A stretch of 14,395 bases of DNA from Pseudomonadota bacterium (GTDB lineage: Bacteria > Pseudomonadota > Alphaproteobacteria > Reyranellales > Reyranellaceae), in NCBI GenBank assembly GCA_023436825.1, contig JAEZHS010000035.1, positions 1 through 14,395 on the forward strand, in the 5' to 3' direction. Positions 1 to 10,203 of this stretch are shown here, one piece after another; positions within the stretch are counted from its first letter, which is position 1; the number at the start of each line of letters is the position of its first letter. The position numbers and the translations under genes are program-made. The notes below the pieces were generated by a model that saw only the letters and a list, made by a program, of their open reading frames with translations, was not told the DNA's origin and did not search any database.

Positions 1-94
1 ATCTTATAATAAAGTATATGCCGGGAAAAAGCCAGCTATGTTTGGCCATTCAACATATAAAAATACTATTTTTATGTTTAATTTAATTAAAAAA
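1..94. other. AT-rich tract with no gene
   Basis: By my count about 23% of these bases are G or C, whereas the rest of the window looks about two-thirds GC. No reading frame of note is present. An AT-only hairpin lies at 57-75, with arms ATAAAAA and TTTTTAT around a 5-base loop. The last six bases (89-94) form the T-tract of the leftward terminator described separately. The tract could be an intergenic spacer, the edge of foreign DNA, or a promoter region for something beyond the window; the sequence does not decide. Confidence 0.6.
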
Positions 95-124
95 CAGCCA
101 GTCTGCTGATCAGCAGACTGGCTG
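89..124 (-). terminator. Strong rho-independent terminator of the leftward passenger-like gene
   Basis: Bases 95-124 are a perfect 30-bp palindrome. Read leftward, it folds into a 13-bp stem (CAGCCAGTCTGCT with its complement) closed by a GATC loop, and is followed at once by six T residues and more AT-rich DNA. This is the textbook shape of an intrinsic terminator on the minus strand. It starts 18 bp beyond the stop codon of the gene ending at 143. On the plus strand the stem is not followed by a T-run, so it is directional. The perfect symmetry could also serve as a protein site, but the T-tract makes termination the simpler reading. Confidence 0.88.
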
Positions 125-142
125 AAGCTATATTTCGGTCAA

Positions 143-718
143 CTACCAGCTCCGGCTGGAGCCGCCGCCGCCGCCGGAACCGCCGCCGGGAAAGCCGCCG
201 TTGCCGCCGGCGCCCCCGGTGGCGGACGCATTGCCCACCGCGACGTTGGTCAGCGTGACCGATGCTCCGTCGTTCACGAACACCGCCGCGCCCGCGCCGA
301 GCCCGCCACCGCCGCCGCCACCGATGGCATCGCTCGAGCCGCCGGCGCCGCCCTTGGCAACGGCATTGTTGATGGTGAGGTTGGAGATCAGGACCGAGCC
401 GGCCTGGGCAAAGAAGGCGCGGCCCGAATTGTTGGCGTCGATCACCACGCCGTTGCCGGACACGACCACGGTGGTGGTGATCATGGGCAGCGACTGTGCG
501 AGCGTGATCGTGCCGACGCCGGCGCCGATGGTGATGATGTTCGCGCCGCCGGCGTTGTTGGAATCGAAGATCGCCTGGCACAGCGAGCCGGGGCCGCTGT
601 CATTGCCGTTGGTCACGTTGAAGTTGGCAGCCCAGGCGGGCAATGGCGACAGGCAGGTGCCGGCCAATAATAATGCGGCCAGCCGGCCCGGCTGCCGCGT
701 CATGCTGATAAACGCCAT
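143..718 (-). CDS. Exported glycine-rich beta-helix protein, like a truncated autotransporter passenger
   Basis: The ATG at 718 gives a 191-residue protein. A start at 703 is possible, as is a TTG at 778; 718 is chosen because it keeps a complete signal peptide and has a G-rich stretch just upstream. The N-terminus has basic residues, a hydrophobic core (LAALLLAGTCLSPLPAWA) and an Ala-X-Ala-type cleavage site near residue 30. The mature part opens with NFNVTNGNDSGPGSLCQAI, the motif that begins many autotransporter and polymorphic-outer-membrane-type beta-helix passengers. Valine- and threonine-rich strand repeats follow, then runs of glycine, ending in SSRSW. No beta-barrel translocator or other anchor is present, whereas family members are commonly far longer. 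It may be a decayed 5' remnant or a genuinely short secreted protein. The terminator directly behind it favours an intact transcription unit. The substrate or partner is unknown. Confidence 0.6.
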   Translation of the reverse strand: MAFISMTRQPGRLAALLLAGTCLSPLPAWAANFNVTNGNDSGPGSLCQAIFDSNNAGGANIITIGAGVGTITLAQSLPMITTTVVVSGNGVVIDANNSGRAFFAQAGSVLISNLTINNAVAKGGAGGSSDAIGGGGGGGLGAGAAVFVNDGASVTLTNVAVGNASATGGAGGNGGFPGGGSGGGGGSSRSW

Positions 719-986
719 TCCCCGAATGCCCCCAATCACACACCGCTGCGCTTTTTTACGGTGATAGTGATGACGCAAATTATTGCGCGGTATGTGTCGT
801 GTAAAGCGCGAGCCCTCGAGAGCACACTGGTAGTGGCCTCAGAAACTGAGCCGCATCCCTGCGAGCTCGGCGCCGCTTCGGTACGCACTCACCCATTGCT
901 GATCTCCCCGAACGCTCCGCAACACAGTCGGTGCGCATCCCCAGCCAGACTCGAACGCAGCATTAGCCTGAGGCGGACGCGGGTCG
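719..986. promoter_or_regulatory. Divergent intergenic region between the passenger-like gene and the AraC-type gene
   Basis: This 268-bp stretch must hold the promoters for both neighbours, but I cannot name convincing -35/-10 pairs for either. It contains a short perfect inverted repeat, CTCAG-AAA-CTGAG, at 838-850. The same core recurs beyond the regulator gene at 2066-2082. AraC-type proteins often act on divergently transcribed neighbours, so this is the natural place to look for an operator. That link is inference. Confidence 0.4.
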
Positions 987-1015
987 GTGGCCGAAGCACT
1001 ATGCGCGACCGTCAA
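839..1015 (-). pseudogene. Possible outer-membrane-protein C-terminal remnant (58 codons)
   Basis: On the minus strand a frame runs from a TTG at 1015 to a TGA at 839. It ends QQWVSAYRSGAELAGMRLSF, then stop. A terminal phenylalanine preceded by alternating hydrophobic residues resembles the C-terminal strand signal recognised by the BAM complex in outer-membrane beta-barrels. An in-frame TAG lies just upstream, and the 5' part overlaps the regulator gene, so at most the tail of a gene remains. I do not recognise the parent family. It may instead be a chance frame in GC-rich DNA, or the repeat it contains may be a protein-binding site. Confidence 0.25.
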
Positions 1016-2054
1016 TCGCTATGCGCGTCGGCACCCGGCCGTGCTATGGAGGGGCGAGGAACGAGTATCTTCCGTGCCGAATGTAGAATGGTTGCTGCGT
1101 GAGGCAGTGAGCGACTGGGCGCTGCGTACCGGGCAGCGCAACGTCGTCGACGACGAGCGCTGGCGTTCCTCCATCGAGCGCCTGCAGCTCGGTCCCGGCC
1201 TGCGGGTCTTCCTGTTCGAAGCGACGGCGCGCCAGGACGTGGCGCTGCAGATGCGCTCCGAGCGCGCCAACCGCTGGATGGGCGGGCAGGTGACGATCAG
1301 TGGCAGCGCCGAGCTCGATTTCCTCGACGGCATCCGCACACGGCCGTCGGCCGACCAGGCGCTGATCTTCCGGCCGTCGCGCCGCGGCTCGCGCGCCGCC
1401 GCCTACGACTTCAAGGCCGGCACGACGTTCCATTCGGCGGGCTACAGTCTTGAGATCCCGCGCGTCGTGCGCTTGTTCGACGGCGACGTGCCGCAGGCGC
1501 TGCAAGGGCTGATCGAGGGCGATCTCGAGCGGAGCCGCGTGCTGCCCATGCGCACCGACGCGTCTATGCGTTATCTGGCCCGCAGCCTGTTCGGCGGCCG
1601 TCTCAACGGGCCGCTGCGCACCCTGATGATGGAAGGCGCGGTGCTGCAGCTTCTTGCCGTGCAGGCCGATGCCGCGGGCAAGCAGCGCCGGGCCCGCCAG
1701 CAGCATGCGCTGACGGCGCGCGAGCGCGACGCCGTGCACGAGGCGCATCGGCTGCTGATCGCCGACATGCGCCAGCCGCCGACCATGGGCGAGCTGGCGC
1801 TGGCTGTCGGTCTGGGCGAGAAGCGGCTGAACGCGGGCTTCCGCCGCCTGTTCGGTGGCACCGCCTTCGAGGTGCTGCGCAACGAGCGGCTGGCGCATGC
1901 CGAGATGGCGCTACGCTCCGCCAAGGCCTCACTGAAGGAGATCGCCTTCCGTGTCGGCTACAACCACACCAACAACTTCATCAACGCCTTCACCCGGCGC
2001 TATGGCGCTCCGCCGCGGCAATATGCCGAGCATCAGCGCCGCCTCAGGCACTGA
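987..2054 (+). CDS. AraC-family transcriptional regulator, PchR-like
   Basis: This is a 355-residue cytoplasmic DNA-binding regulator. The C-terminal AraC domain carries two helix-turn-helix units, at about residues 266-287 (TMGELALAVGLGEKRLNAGF) and 316-340 (LKEIAFRVGYNHTNNFINAF), then the usual RRYGAPPRQY ending. The spacing and the RLFGGTAFEVLRNERLAHA linker resemble PchR, the ferri-siderophore-responsive regulator. The N-terminal half would be the ligand-sensing domain. No siderophore or TonB-receptor gene lies beside it, so iron sensing is not established. The start is uncertain: GTG codons at 987, 1041 and 1074 are all in frame. The one at 1074 follows a GGAGGGGCGAGGA stretch but at long spacing, and would give 326 residues. 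The longest form is kept because none has a clear ribosome site. Likely targets are its own promoter and the divergent gene; this is inference. Confidence 0.88.
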   Translation: MAEALCATVNRYARRHPAVLWRGEERVSSVPNVEWLLREAVSDWALRTGQRNVVDDERWRSSIERLQLGPGLRVFLFEATARQDVALQMRSERANRWMGGQVTISGSAELDFLDGIRTRPSADQALIFRPSRRGSRAAAYDFKAGTTFHSAGYSLEIPRVVRLFDGDVPQALQGLIEGDLERSRVLPMRTDASMRYLARSLFGGRLNGPLRTLMMEGAVLQLLAVQADAAGKQRRARQQHALTARERDAVHEAHRLLIADMRQPPTMGELALAVGLGEKRLNAGFRRLFGGTAFEVLRNERLAHAEMALRSAKASLKEIAFRVGYNHTNNFINAFTRRYGAPPRQYAEHQRRLRH

Positions 2055-2065
2055 TTGGCGGCGTT

Positions 2066-2122
2066 TCAGAAGCTGAGCCGCAGGCCGTCGGTGCCCGAGC
2101 CGATGTCGCCGTCGAAGCGCAG
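2066..2122 (-). pseudogene. Possible second outer-membrane-protein C-terminal remnant
   Basis: The minus strand reads LRFDGDIGSGTDGLRLSF followed by TGA at 2066-2068, only 12 bp beyond the end of the AraC-type gene and convergent with it. The aromatic last residue and alternating pattern fit a beta-barrel C-terminus. Its last 17 bases match those at 839-855 with one mismatch. Further to the right on the plus strand the DNA becomes the thiC leader, so no parent gene is left. It could be a gene scar, a binding site, or chance; no homology can be claimed. Confidence 0.22.
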
Positions 2123-2163
2123 TCGGTCTGCATCCTTTTCCCGTTGTCTCGCAACAGCGGGGG

Positions 2164-2169
2164 TATAGA
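2164..2169 (+). promoter_or_regulatory. Candidate -10 box for the thiC transcript
   Basis: TATAGA lies 9 bp before the 5' strand of riboswitch helix P1, so a start about 7 bp downstream would place the aptamer at the very beginning of the RNA. No good -35 match sits at normal spacing; TTGTCT is only 14 bp upstream. This is a position-based suggestion. Confidence 0.3.
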
Positions 2170-2178
2170 GTCCCGTTC

Positions 2179-4159
<1,981 letters not shown>

Positions 4160-4167
4160 TCAGCCTT

Positions 4168-4292
4168 TCTCCCCAGCGAAGCGGGGGAGTTGTCCGCGAA
4201 GCGGACGGAGGGGTCATGAGCAGCCGTCCTAGAGCTTTTGACCCGTCCGTCGCCGTGTGACGGCGACACCTCCCCACGCGGAAGCGTGGAGA
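4168..4292. repeat. REPIN-like head-to-head palindromic element
   Basis: This 125-bp element begins 8 bp after thiC. Its left half (4168 to about 4214) and the reverse complement of its right half (about 4239-4292) align along their length. Both run TCTCC..., then GGGAG, then a GTCCGC or GTCGCC hairpin, then GGACGG and a final GGGTC block. Each half contains two hairpins of its own. Left: CTCCCC...GGGGAG, and GTCCGC-GAA-GCGGAC. Right: GTCGCCGT-GTG-ACGGCGAC, and CCACGC-GGAA-GCGTGG. A spacer of about 24 bp separates the halves. The CTCCCC/GCGAAGC/GGGGAG style is common in alphaproteobacterial interspersed repeats, from general knowledge. It may also shield the thiC 3' end, though no T-run makes it a classic terminator. 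Confidence 0.75.
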
Positions 4293-5503
4293 ATCGCGGC
4301 ACCGGCACCGGCTACGCCACCATTCCCTTCTCCGGGCCGACGCCGCAGGGCAACTCCGGCGAGTTCGGCATGAGCGCCCAGCAGACGCGCCTGTCGCTGA
4401 AGGCCGAGGCGTCGGTCGGCGCGGACTCGCGAATCATCGGCTACGGCGAAATGGACTTCAACAATGGGGCCGGCGGCGCCAACTCCACGCAGTCGAACGG
4501 TTACACGCCGCGTCTGCGCCAGGCTTACGGCCAGTACGAAGACGATTCGTGGCAGGCCGATTTCCTGGCAGGTCAGGCATGGACCTTGGCGACGCCGTTC
4601 AGGAAGGGCCTCGATCCGCTCAGCACGTGGCAGCCGCCGGTGATCGATCACAACTACATGGTCGGCTACAACTACCTGCGTGTGCCGATGGTGCGCGCCG
4701 TGAAAGGCTTCGGCGATTTCTGGATGGGCATCGGGGCCAACACGCCGCAGACGGTGTTCGGCGGCACGGCCGCGGCTCCACCCGGCGGCACCGTGTTCAC
4801 GGGCTATCTCGGCGCGACCGGCCTCAATCCGCAGGTCGACTACAGCGTCAACGTCGCGCCAGACATCGTCGCCAAGCTCGCCGTCGACACCAAGTTCGGC
4901 CACCTCGACGTCTTCGGCGTGGCGCGCTGGTTCCGCGACCAGGTCTCCTTCGGCACGACGAGCGTGAACTACGACGCCTTCGGCGGCGGCATCGGCGCCA
5001 GTGCCTACGTTCCAATCGGCGACTGGGTCGACCTGATGGGCAGCGTCATGTACGGCAGCGGCATCGGCCGCTATGGCGCCGCCGGCCTGCCCGACGTCAC
5101 CTTCACGGCCAACGGCGGCCTCGCCACATTGCCGCAGGGCATGGGCACGGCCGGTGCGGTCGTGCACGTCATCCCGAAGGTCCTCGACCTCTACGGCTTC
5201 TATGGCCGGAACTGGGTCGGCGCGAGCTACTTCCCGGGCGGCGGCTATGGCAACCCGACCTTCGACAACACCGGCTGCTTCAATCCCAACGCCGGCGGCT
5301 CGGGCTGCGCGGGCAACAACCAGACGCTCAGCGAACTGACGGTCGGGCTCAACTGGAACATGCTGCGCGGCCGCTACGGCACCCTGCGCAGCGGGCTGCA
5401 GTACGGCAACATCATCCGCACCGCCTACTACGGCGTCGGCGGCACGCCCAGCGCCGCCGAGAACCTGTTCATGTTCAACCTGCGCTACATGCCCTTTGAG
5501 TAG
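4238..5503 (+). pseudogene. 5'-truncated porin-like outer-membrane beta-barrel
   Basis: The frame is open from 4220, but its only early starts are a TTG at 4238 and a GTG at 4286, both inside the palindromic element. The first 18 or so codons are therefore element DNA, and there is no signal peptide. Porin-like sequence starts near 4293 and runs about 400 residues: alternating strand patterns such as QQTRLSLKAEASVG, RLRQAYGQYEDDSWQADFLAGQAW and LSELTVGLNWNMLRGRYGTL, ending FMFNLRYMPFE. The RLRQAYGQ...LAGQAW stretch resembles DcaP-type or related trimeric porins; the exact family is unsure. The remaining frame has no internal stop, so the loss is recent or the product is tolerated. Without a signal peptide it could not reach the outer membrane. 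Annotation software would probably call it an ordinary porin gene. Confidence 0.7.
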
Positions 5504-5708
5504 GAAGGGCGAATTTTGTGGCGGGAAGGAGGGTGACCCACCATATGTCCGGGGTAGCGGTCGCTGCGACCTTCTGGGAATGTCGTGCGTACACCATTTG
5601 GCCGTGTTCAGCCGTTAATCCTGCGCCCATCGGATCCGCGGGGAGACTCTTGCGAATTGGTCCGTACTGGTAGGCAGCTAGCGCGTACTGGGGGCATATA
5701 GGAACACG
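5504..5708 (+). promoter_or_regulatory. Leader and presumed promoter region of the efflux operon
   Basis: This 205-bp gap has no gene. It holds a 13-bp inverted repeat GGTCGC-T-GCGACC at 5559-5571. It also holds two direct copies of CGTACTGG at 5663-5670 and 5684-5691. Their starts are 21 bp apart, close to two turns of B-DNA, so one protein face could contact both. The ribosome site AGGA at 5700-5703 precedes the mdtA ATG by 5 bases. I cannot assign -35 and -10 boxes with confidence, and no regulator gene is adjacent. Confidence 0.45.
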
Positions 5709-7001
5709 ATGAAAAGGTTGCGGACCCTGCTCGGGATCGGCCTAGGGCTCGCCATCGTGGCTGGTGCCGGCTGGTACATTTCACAAACCGGGACGACGCC
5801 TGCCCCGCGGCAGGCCGGCCGGTTCGGCGCTGGCGTGCCCACGCCCGTGGGCATCGCGACCGCTGCCAAGGGTGAGGTCCCGGTGGTGATCCGCGCGCTG
5901 GGCACGGTGGCTCCGCTGAATACCGTCAACGTCAAGACGCAGATCACCGGCCAGCTCCTCAAGGTCGACTTCAAGGAAGGCCAGATGGTGAAGCAGGGCG
6001 ACCTGCTCGCCCTGGTCGATCCGCGGCCTTATGACGTCGCTCTGCAGCAGGCGATCGGCCAGCAGCAGAAGGACGAGGCGCTGCTCAAGAACGCCCAGAC
6101 CGATCTCGAGCGCTATCGCAAGCTGGTCGCCCAGGACTCGATCGCCCGCCAGCAGCTCGACACCCAGCAGTCGCTGGTGCGCCAGTACGAGGCCGCCCTG
6201 GTGATCGACCAGGCCGCGGTCGACGCCGCCAAGCTCAACGTCGCCTACACGAAGATCGTGGCGCCGATCACCGGCCGCATCGGCCTGCGCACCGTCGATC
6301 CCGGCAACTACGTGTCGATGAGCGACGCCACCTCGATCTGCATCATCATCCAGATCCAGCCGATCTCGGTGCTGTTCACCATTCCCGAGGACACGCTGCC
6401 GCAGGTGCGCGAGCGCCTGAAGGCCGGCGCCAAGCTCGAAGTGCGCGTGCTCGACCGCGCGCAGAAGAACGAGCTCGCCATCGGCCGGCTCGATACCCAC
6501 GATAACCTGATCGACATCACGACCGGCACGGTGAAGCTGCGCGCCGTGTTCGACAACAAGGACGACACGCTGTTCCCCAACCAGTTCGTCAATGTCCGCC
6601 TGCTGGTCGACACGGTGAAGGACGCCACCGTCGTGCCCGTCGCCGCCATCCAGCGCGGCCAGCCCGGCACCTTCGTCTACCTGGTGAAGGCCGACGATAC
6701 GGTCGAGATCCGCGTCGTCGAGCTCGGCGCCACCGATGGCGACAAGGTGCAGATCGTCAAGGGGCTGCAGCCCGGCGACCAGGTCGTGACCGACGGCACC
6801 GACCGCCTGCGCGACGGCGCCCAGATCCGCCGGCCGGGCGGCCAGCCGCGCGCCGCGTCGGGCCCGCCGATCGCCAACGCGCCCGAGGGCTCGTCCCAGC
6901 AGGGCAGTGACCAGCAGAGGCAGCAGAGACGACGCCAAGCCAACGGCGGTAGCCCGGGTAGCGCCCCTGGCGGCGCCGCCGCCGCCCAGCCCAACCAGTA
7001 A
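5709..7001 (+). CDS. mdtA: RND efflux periplasmic adaptor, MdtA type
   Basis: This 430-residue membrane fusion protein would link the inner-membrane pump to the outer-membrane channel. The N-terminus ([20 protein letters not shown]) is an uncleaved-anchor or signal-like helix without a lipobox. Domains in order are: beta-barrel and lipoyl strands with [20 protein letters not shown]; an alpha-helical hairpin at about residues 107-175, including [18 protein letters not shown] (from about R135), the RND-adaptor tip motif; the second lipoyl half [20 protein letters not shown]; then the beta-barrel and membrane-proximal domains ending near [13 protein letters not shown]. About 50 C-terminal residues are low-complexity, rich in Gln, Arg, Gly and Ala, and probably disordered. 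AGGA precedes the ATG by 5 bases. It is the first gene of the operon, 13 bp before mdtB. Confidence 0.93.
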   Translation: MKRLRTLLGIGLGLAIVAGAGWYISQTGTTPAPRQAGRFGAGVPTPVGIATAAKGEVPVVIRALGTVAPLNTVNVKTQITGQLLKVDFKEGQMVKQGDLLALVDPRPYDVALQQAIGQQQKDEALLKNAQTDLERYRKLVAQDSIARQQLDTQQSLVRQYEAALVIDQAAVDAAKLNVAYTKIVAPITGRIGLRTVDPGNYVSMSDATSICIIIQIQPISVLFTIPEDTLPQVRERLKAGAKLEVRVLDRAQKNELAIGRLDTHDNLIDITTGTVKLRAVFDNKDDTLFPNQFVNVRLLVDTVKDATVVPVAAIQRGQPGTFVYLVKADDTVEIRVVELGATDGDKVQIVKGLQPGDQVVTDGTDRLRDGAQIRRPGGQPRAASGPPIANAPEGSSQQGSDQQRQQRRRQANGGSPGSAPGGAAAAQPNQ

Positions 7002-7014
7002 TCCCCGCCGCGAC

Positions 7015-10000
7015 ATGAACCCGTCGCGGATCTTCATCGAGCGTCCGGTGGCGACCTCGCTGCTGATGGTCGCCATCATGCTCGTGGGCGCGATCGCCTA
7101 CCGGTTCCTGCCATTGTCTGCGCTGCCGCAGGTCGACTATCCGACCATCCGCGTGCTGACGCTCTATCCCGGCGCCAGCCCCGAGGTCATGACCTCGTCG
7201 GTCACCGCGCCGCTCGAGCGCCAGTTCGGCCAGATGCCGGGCCTCAGCCAGATGACGTCGACCAGTTCGGCAGGCGCCTCGTCGATCACCCTGCAGTTCG
7301 ACCTCAAGCTCGGTCTGGACGTCGCCGAGCAGCAGGTGCAGGCCGCCATCAACGCCGCCAGCAACCTCTTGCCCTCGGACCTGCCGTCGCCGCCGGTCTA
7401 CGCCAAGATCAACCCGGCCGACGCGCCGGTGCTGACGCTCGCCGTCACGTCCAAGACCGAGCCGCTGACCAAGGTCTATGACTACGTCGATACGCGGCTG
7501 GCCCAGAAGATCTCGCAGCTGCCCGGCGTCGGCCTCGTCAGCCTCGACGGCGGCATGAAGCCCGGGGTCCGCATCCGGGCCAATCCGACGGCGCTCGCGG
7601 CCTATGGCCTCAACATCGACGACCTGCGCACGACGATCGCCAACGCCAACGTCAACACACCCAAGGGCAATTTCGACGGTCCGGCGCGCTCCTACACCAT
7701 CAACGCCAACGACCAGATCACCGATCCCAAGCTGTTCGGTGATGTCGTCGTCGCCTACCGCAACGGCGCGCCGGTGCGGCTGCGCGACGTCGCCACCGTC
7801 GAGGAGGCGCAGGAGAACAACCGCCTGGCCGCCTGGACGAACACAACCCAGGCGGTGATCATCAACGTCCGCCGCCAGCCCGGCGCCAACGTCATCGAGG
7901 TGGTCGACAGCATCAAGCGGCTGCTGCCGCAGCTGCGCGAGACGTTGCCCGCGTCGATCGACGTCGCCGTCCTGACCGATCGCACGACCACGATCCGCGC
8001 CTCGGTGCGCGACGTGCAGATCGAGCTCACCTTCGCCGTGATCCTGGTCGTGGCCGTGATCTTCCTGTTCCTGGGCGACTGGCGGGCGACGCTGATCCCC
8101 AGCCTGTCGGTGCCCTTGTCGCTCGTCGGCACCTTGGCGGTGATGTATCTCGCGGGCTTCAGCCTCAACAACCTTTCGATCATGGCCCTCACCATCGCCA
8201 CCGGCTTCGTGGTCGACGACGCCATCGTCATGATCGAGAACATCGCCCGCTACATCGAGCGCGGCGAGGATCCCAAGGAAGCCTCGCTCCGGGGCAGCAA
8301 GCAGATCGCCTTCACCGTGGTCTCGCTCACCGTGTCGCTGATCGCCGTGCTGATCCCGCTGCTGTTCATGAGCGACGTGGTCGGCCGCCTGTTCAGCGAG
8401 TTCGCCGTCACGCTCTCGGTCACCATCCTGATCTCGGCCATCGTGTCGCTGACCCTGGTGCCCATGATGTGCGCCCAGCTCCTGCGCCAGCGGCCGGAGC
8501 ACGCCGTGGCGACGGCGGCGCATCCGCATCCCGAGGCGGAGGCCCGTCATGACGAGGTAATGGGGGCGGGCTGGTTCGGCCGCCTGATCGGCATCTACGA
8601 CCGCTGCCTGGTCGTGGTGTTCCGCCATCAGCCGCTGACCTTGCTGATCGCCGTCGGCACGATCGTGCTGACCGTGCTGCTCTATGTCGTGATCCCGAAG
8701 GGCTTCTTCCCGGTGCAGGACACCGGCCTCATCCAGGCGGTGACCGAGGCGCCGCAGAGCATCTCCTTCGAGGCCATGGCCAAGCGCCAGAATGCGCTGG
8801 CCGCGGCCATCCTGGAGGACCCCGACGTCGAGAGCCTCAGCTCCTTCATCGGCGTCGACGGAACCAACGCGACGCTCAATTCGGGCCGCATGCTGATCAA
8901 CCTCAAGCCGCGCAGCGAGCGCAGCCTGACGGCCAGCCAGATCATCCGCCGCCTCCAGCGCGACACGGCGTCGGTGCAGGGCATCTCGCTCTTCATGCAG
9001 CCGGCGCAGGATCTCACCATCGATTCGACGGTGAGCCGCACGCAGTACCAATTCGTCCTGCAGAGTCCCAAGCCCGAGGACTTCGACACCTGGGTGCCAC
9101 GCCTGATGGATCGCCTGCAGCACCTGCCCGAGCTCGTCGACGTCACGACCGACATGCAGGCCAAGGGCCTGTCCCTGTTCATCAAGATCGACCGCGACGC
9201 CGCCGCGCGCTTCGGCATCACCGCCGCCTCGGTCAACAACGTGCTGTACGATGCCTTTGGCCAGCGCATCGTCTCGACGGTCTACGGCCAGTCCAACCAG
9301 TACCGCGTGATCTACGAGGTCGAGCCGTCGATGGGCCGGTCCATCGATTCGCTCAGCAACCTCTATCTGCCGGGCGCCGGCGGCAAGCAGGTGCCGATAT
9401 CGGCGATCGCCACCTTCGAGGAACGCACCGCGCCGTTGCGCCAGGATCGGCTCGGCCAGTTCCCGGCCACCACCATCTCGTTCAACTTGGCGCCGGGCTA
9501 TGCGCTCGGCCAGGCGGTCGACGCCATCCAGGCGGCGCAGCGCGAGATCGGCATGCCCTTGTCGATGACGACGCACTTCCAGGGCGCCGCGCTCGCCTTC
9601 CAGAAGTCGCTCGACAGCCAGCTGCTGCTGATCCTGGCCGCCATCGTCACGGTCTATATCGTGCTGGGCGTGCTCTACGAGAGCTACATCCATCCCATCA
9701 CGATCCTGTCGACCCTGCCGTCGGCCGGCATCGGCGCGCTGCTGGCGCTGATGATGGCCGGCGCCGACCTCAGCGTCGTCGCCATCATCGGCATCGTGCT
9801 GCTGATCGGCATCGTCAAGAAGAACGCGATCATGATGATCGACTTCGCCCTCGATGCTGAGCGCCACGAAGGCAAGACGCCGCAGGAGGCCATCCACCAG
9901 GCCTGCCTGCTGCGCTTCCGGCCGATCATCATGACCACCGTGGCCGCGCTCGTGGGCGCCCTGCCGCTAATGCTGGGCAGCGGCACCGGCTCCGAGCTGC

Positions 10001-10203
10001 GCTCTCCGCTCGGCATCACCATCGTCGGCGGCCTGATCGTGAGCCAGGTGCTGACGCTCTTCACCACGCCGGTGATCTATCTCGCCTTCGATCGGCTGGG
10101 CCGCCGCCTGCGCGGCGCGCCGCTCGACACCCCGGCCAATCCGGTGGTGCGCCCGGGCGGCGGCGCGGCCGGTGCCGGTGTCGATGAAAGACCGCTGACA
10201 TGA
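7015..10203 (+). CDS. mdtB: RND efflux pump subunit, MdtB type
   Basis: This 1062-residue inner-membrane proton/drug antiporter subunit follows the E. coli MdtB pattern closely: [61 protein letters not shown]1 lies near residues 9-31, a large periplasmic loop follows, then TM2-6 (about 335-490), TM7 near 540, a second periplasmic loop, and TM8-12 from about 865. Proton-relay residues are present: D401-D402 in [12 protein letters not shown], and the lysine of GIVKKNA (K935/K936). The frame is open upstream to 6907, but the ATG at 7015 aligns with the family start. The ribosome site is poor, so translation is probably coupled to mdtA, 13 bp upstream. A His-rich cytoplasmic stretch sits at about residues 496-514. 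In E. coli MdtB works as a heterotrimer with MdtC. Confidence 0.96.
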   Translation: MNPSRIFIERPVATSLLMVAIMLVGAIAYRFLPLSALPQVDYPTIRVLTLYPGASPEVMTSSVTAPLERQFGQMPGLSQMTSTSSAGASSITLQFDLKLGLDVAEQQVQAAINAASNLLPSDLPSPPVYAKINPADAPVLTLAVTSKTEPLTKVYDYVDTRLAQKISQLPGVGLVSLDGGMKPGVRIRANPTALAAYGLNIDDLRTTIANANVNTPKGNFDGPARSYTINANDQITDPKLFGDVVVAYRNGAPVRLRDVATVEEAQENNRLAAWTNTTQAVIINVRRQPGANVIEVVDSIKRLLPQLRETLPASIDVAVLTDRTTTIRASVRDVQIELTFAVILVVAVIFLFLGDWRATLIPSLSVPLSLVGTLAVMYLAGFSLNNLSIMALTIATGFVVDDAIVMIENIARYIERGEDPKEASLRGSKQIAFTVVSLTVSLIAVLIPLLFMSDVVGRLFSEFAVTLSVTILISAIVSLTLVPMMCAQLLRQRPEHAVATAAHPHPEAEARHDEVMGAGWFGRLIGIYDRCLVVVFRHQPLTLLIAVGTIVLTVLLYVVIPKGFFPVQDTGLIQAVTEAPQSISFEAMAKRQNALAAAILEDPDVESLSSFIGVDGTNATLNSGRMLINLKPRSERSLTASQIIRRLQRDTASVQGISLFMQPAQDLTIDSTVSRTQYQFVLQSPKPEDFDTWVPRLMDRLQHLPELVDVTTDMQAKGLSLFIKIDRDAAARFGITAASVNNVLYDAFGQRIVSTVYGQSNQYRVIYEVEPSMGRSIDSLSNLYLPGAGGKQVPISAIATFEERTAPLRQDRLGQFPATTISFNLAPGYALGQAVDAIQAAQREIGMPLSMTTHFQGAALAFQKSLDSQLLLILAAIVTVYIVLGVLYESYIHPITILSTLPSAGIGALLALMMAGADLSVVAIIGIVLLIGIVKKNAIMMIDFALDAERHEGKTPQEAIHQACLLRFRPIIMTTVAALVGALPLMLGSGTGSELRSPLGITIVGGLIVSQVLTLFTTPVIYLAFDRLGRRLRGAPLDTPANPVVRPGGGAAGAGVDERPLT

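Noticed and set aside
201..764. 187-codon plus-strand frame opposite the passenger-like gene
   Set aside because: Its proline- and alanine-rich translation is the antisense of glycine-rich codons. The minus-strand frame has the signal peptide and beta-helix motif.
761..1102. 113-codon plus-strand frame upstream of the AraC-type gene
   Set aside because: It overlaps the regulator in another frame, has irregular composition with many Arg, Ser and Cys residues, and shows no ribosome site or recognisable feature.
4160..4214. Hairpins after thiC as a classic rho-independent terminator
   Set aside because: The stems are GC-rich, but no T-run follows either one; they are better explained as part of the interspersed repeat.
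4168..4292. Palindromic element as a CRISPR repeat or att site
   Set aside because: There is only one element made of two inverted halves, with no regularly spaced direct repeats, no cas genes and no integrase.
6757..9897. Frame of more than 1000 codons on the minus strand opposite mdtB
   Set aside because: It is an antisense shadow of a strongly conserved RND gene, with Asp/His/Arg-rich low-complexity translation and no recognisable motif.
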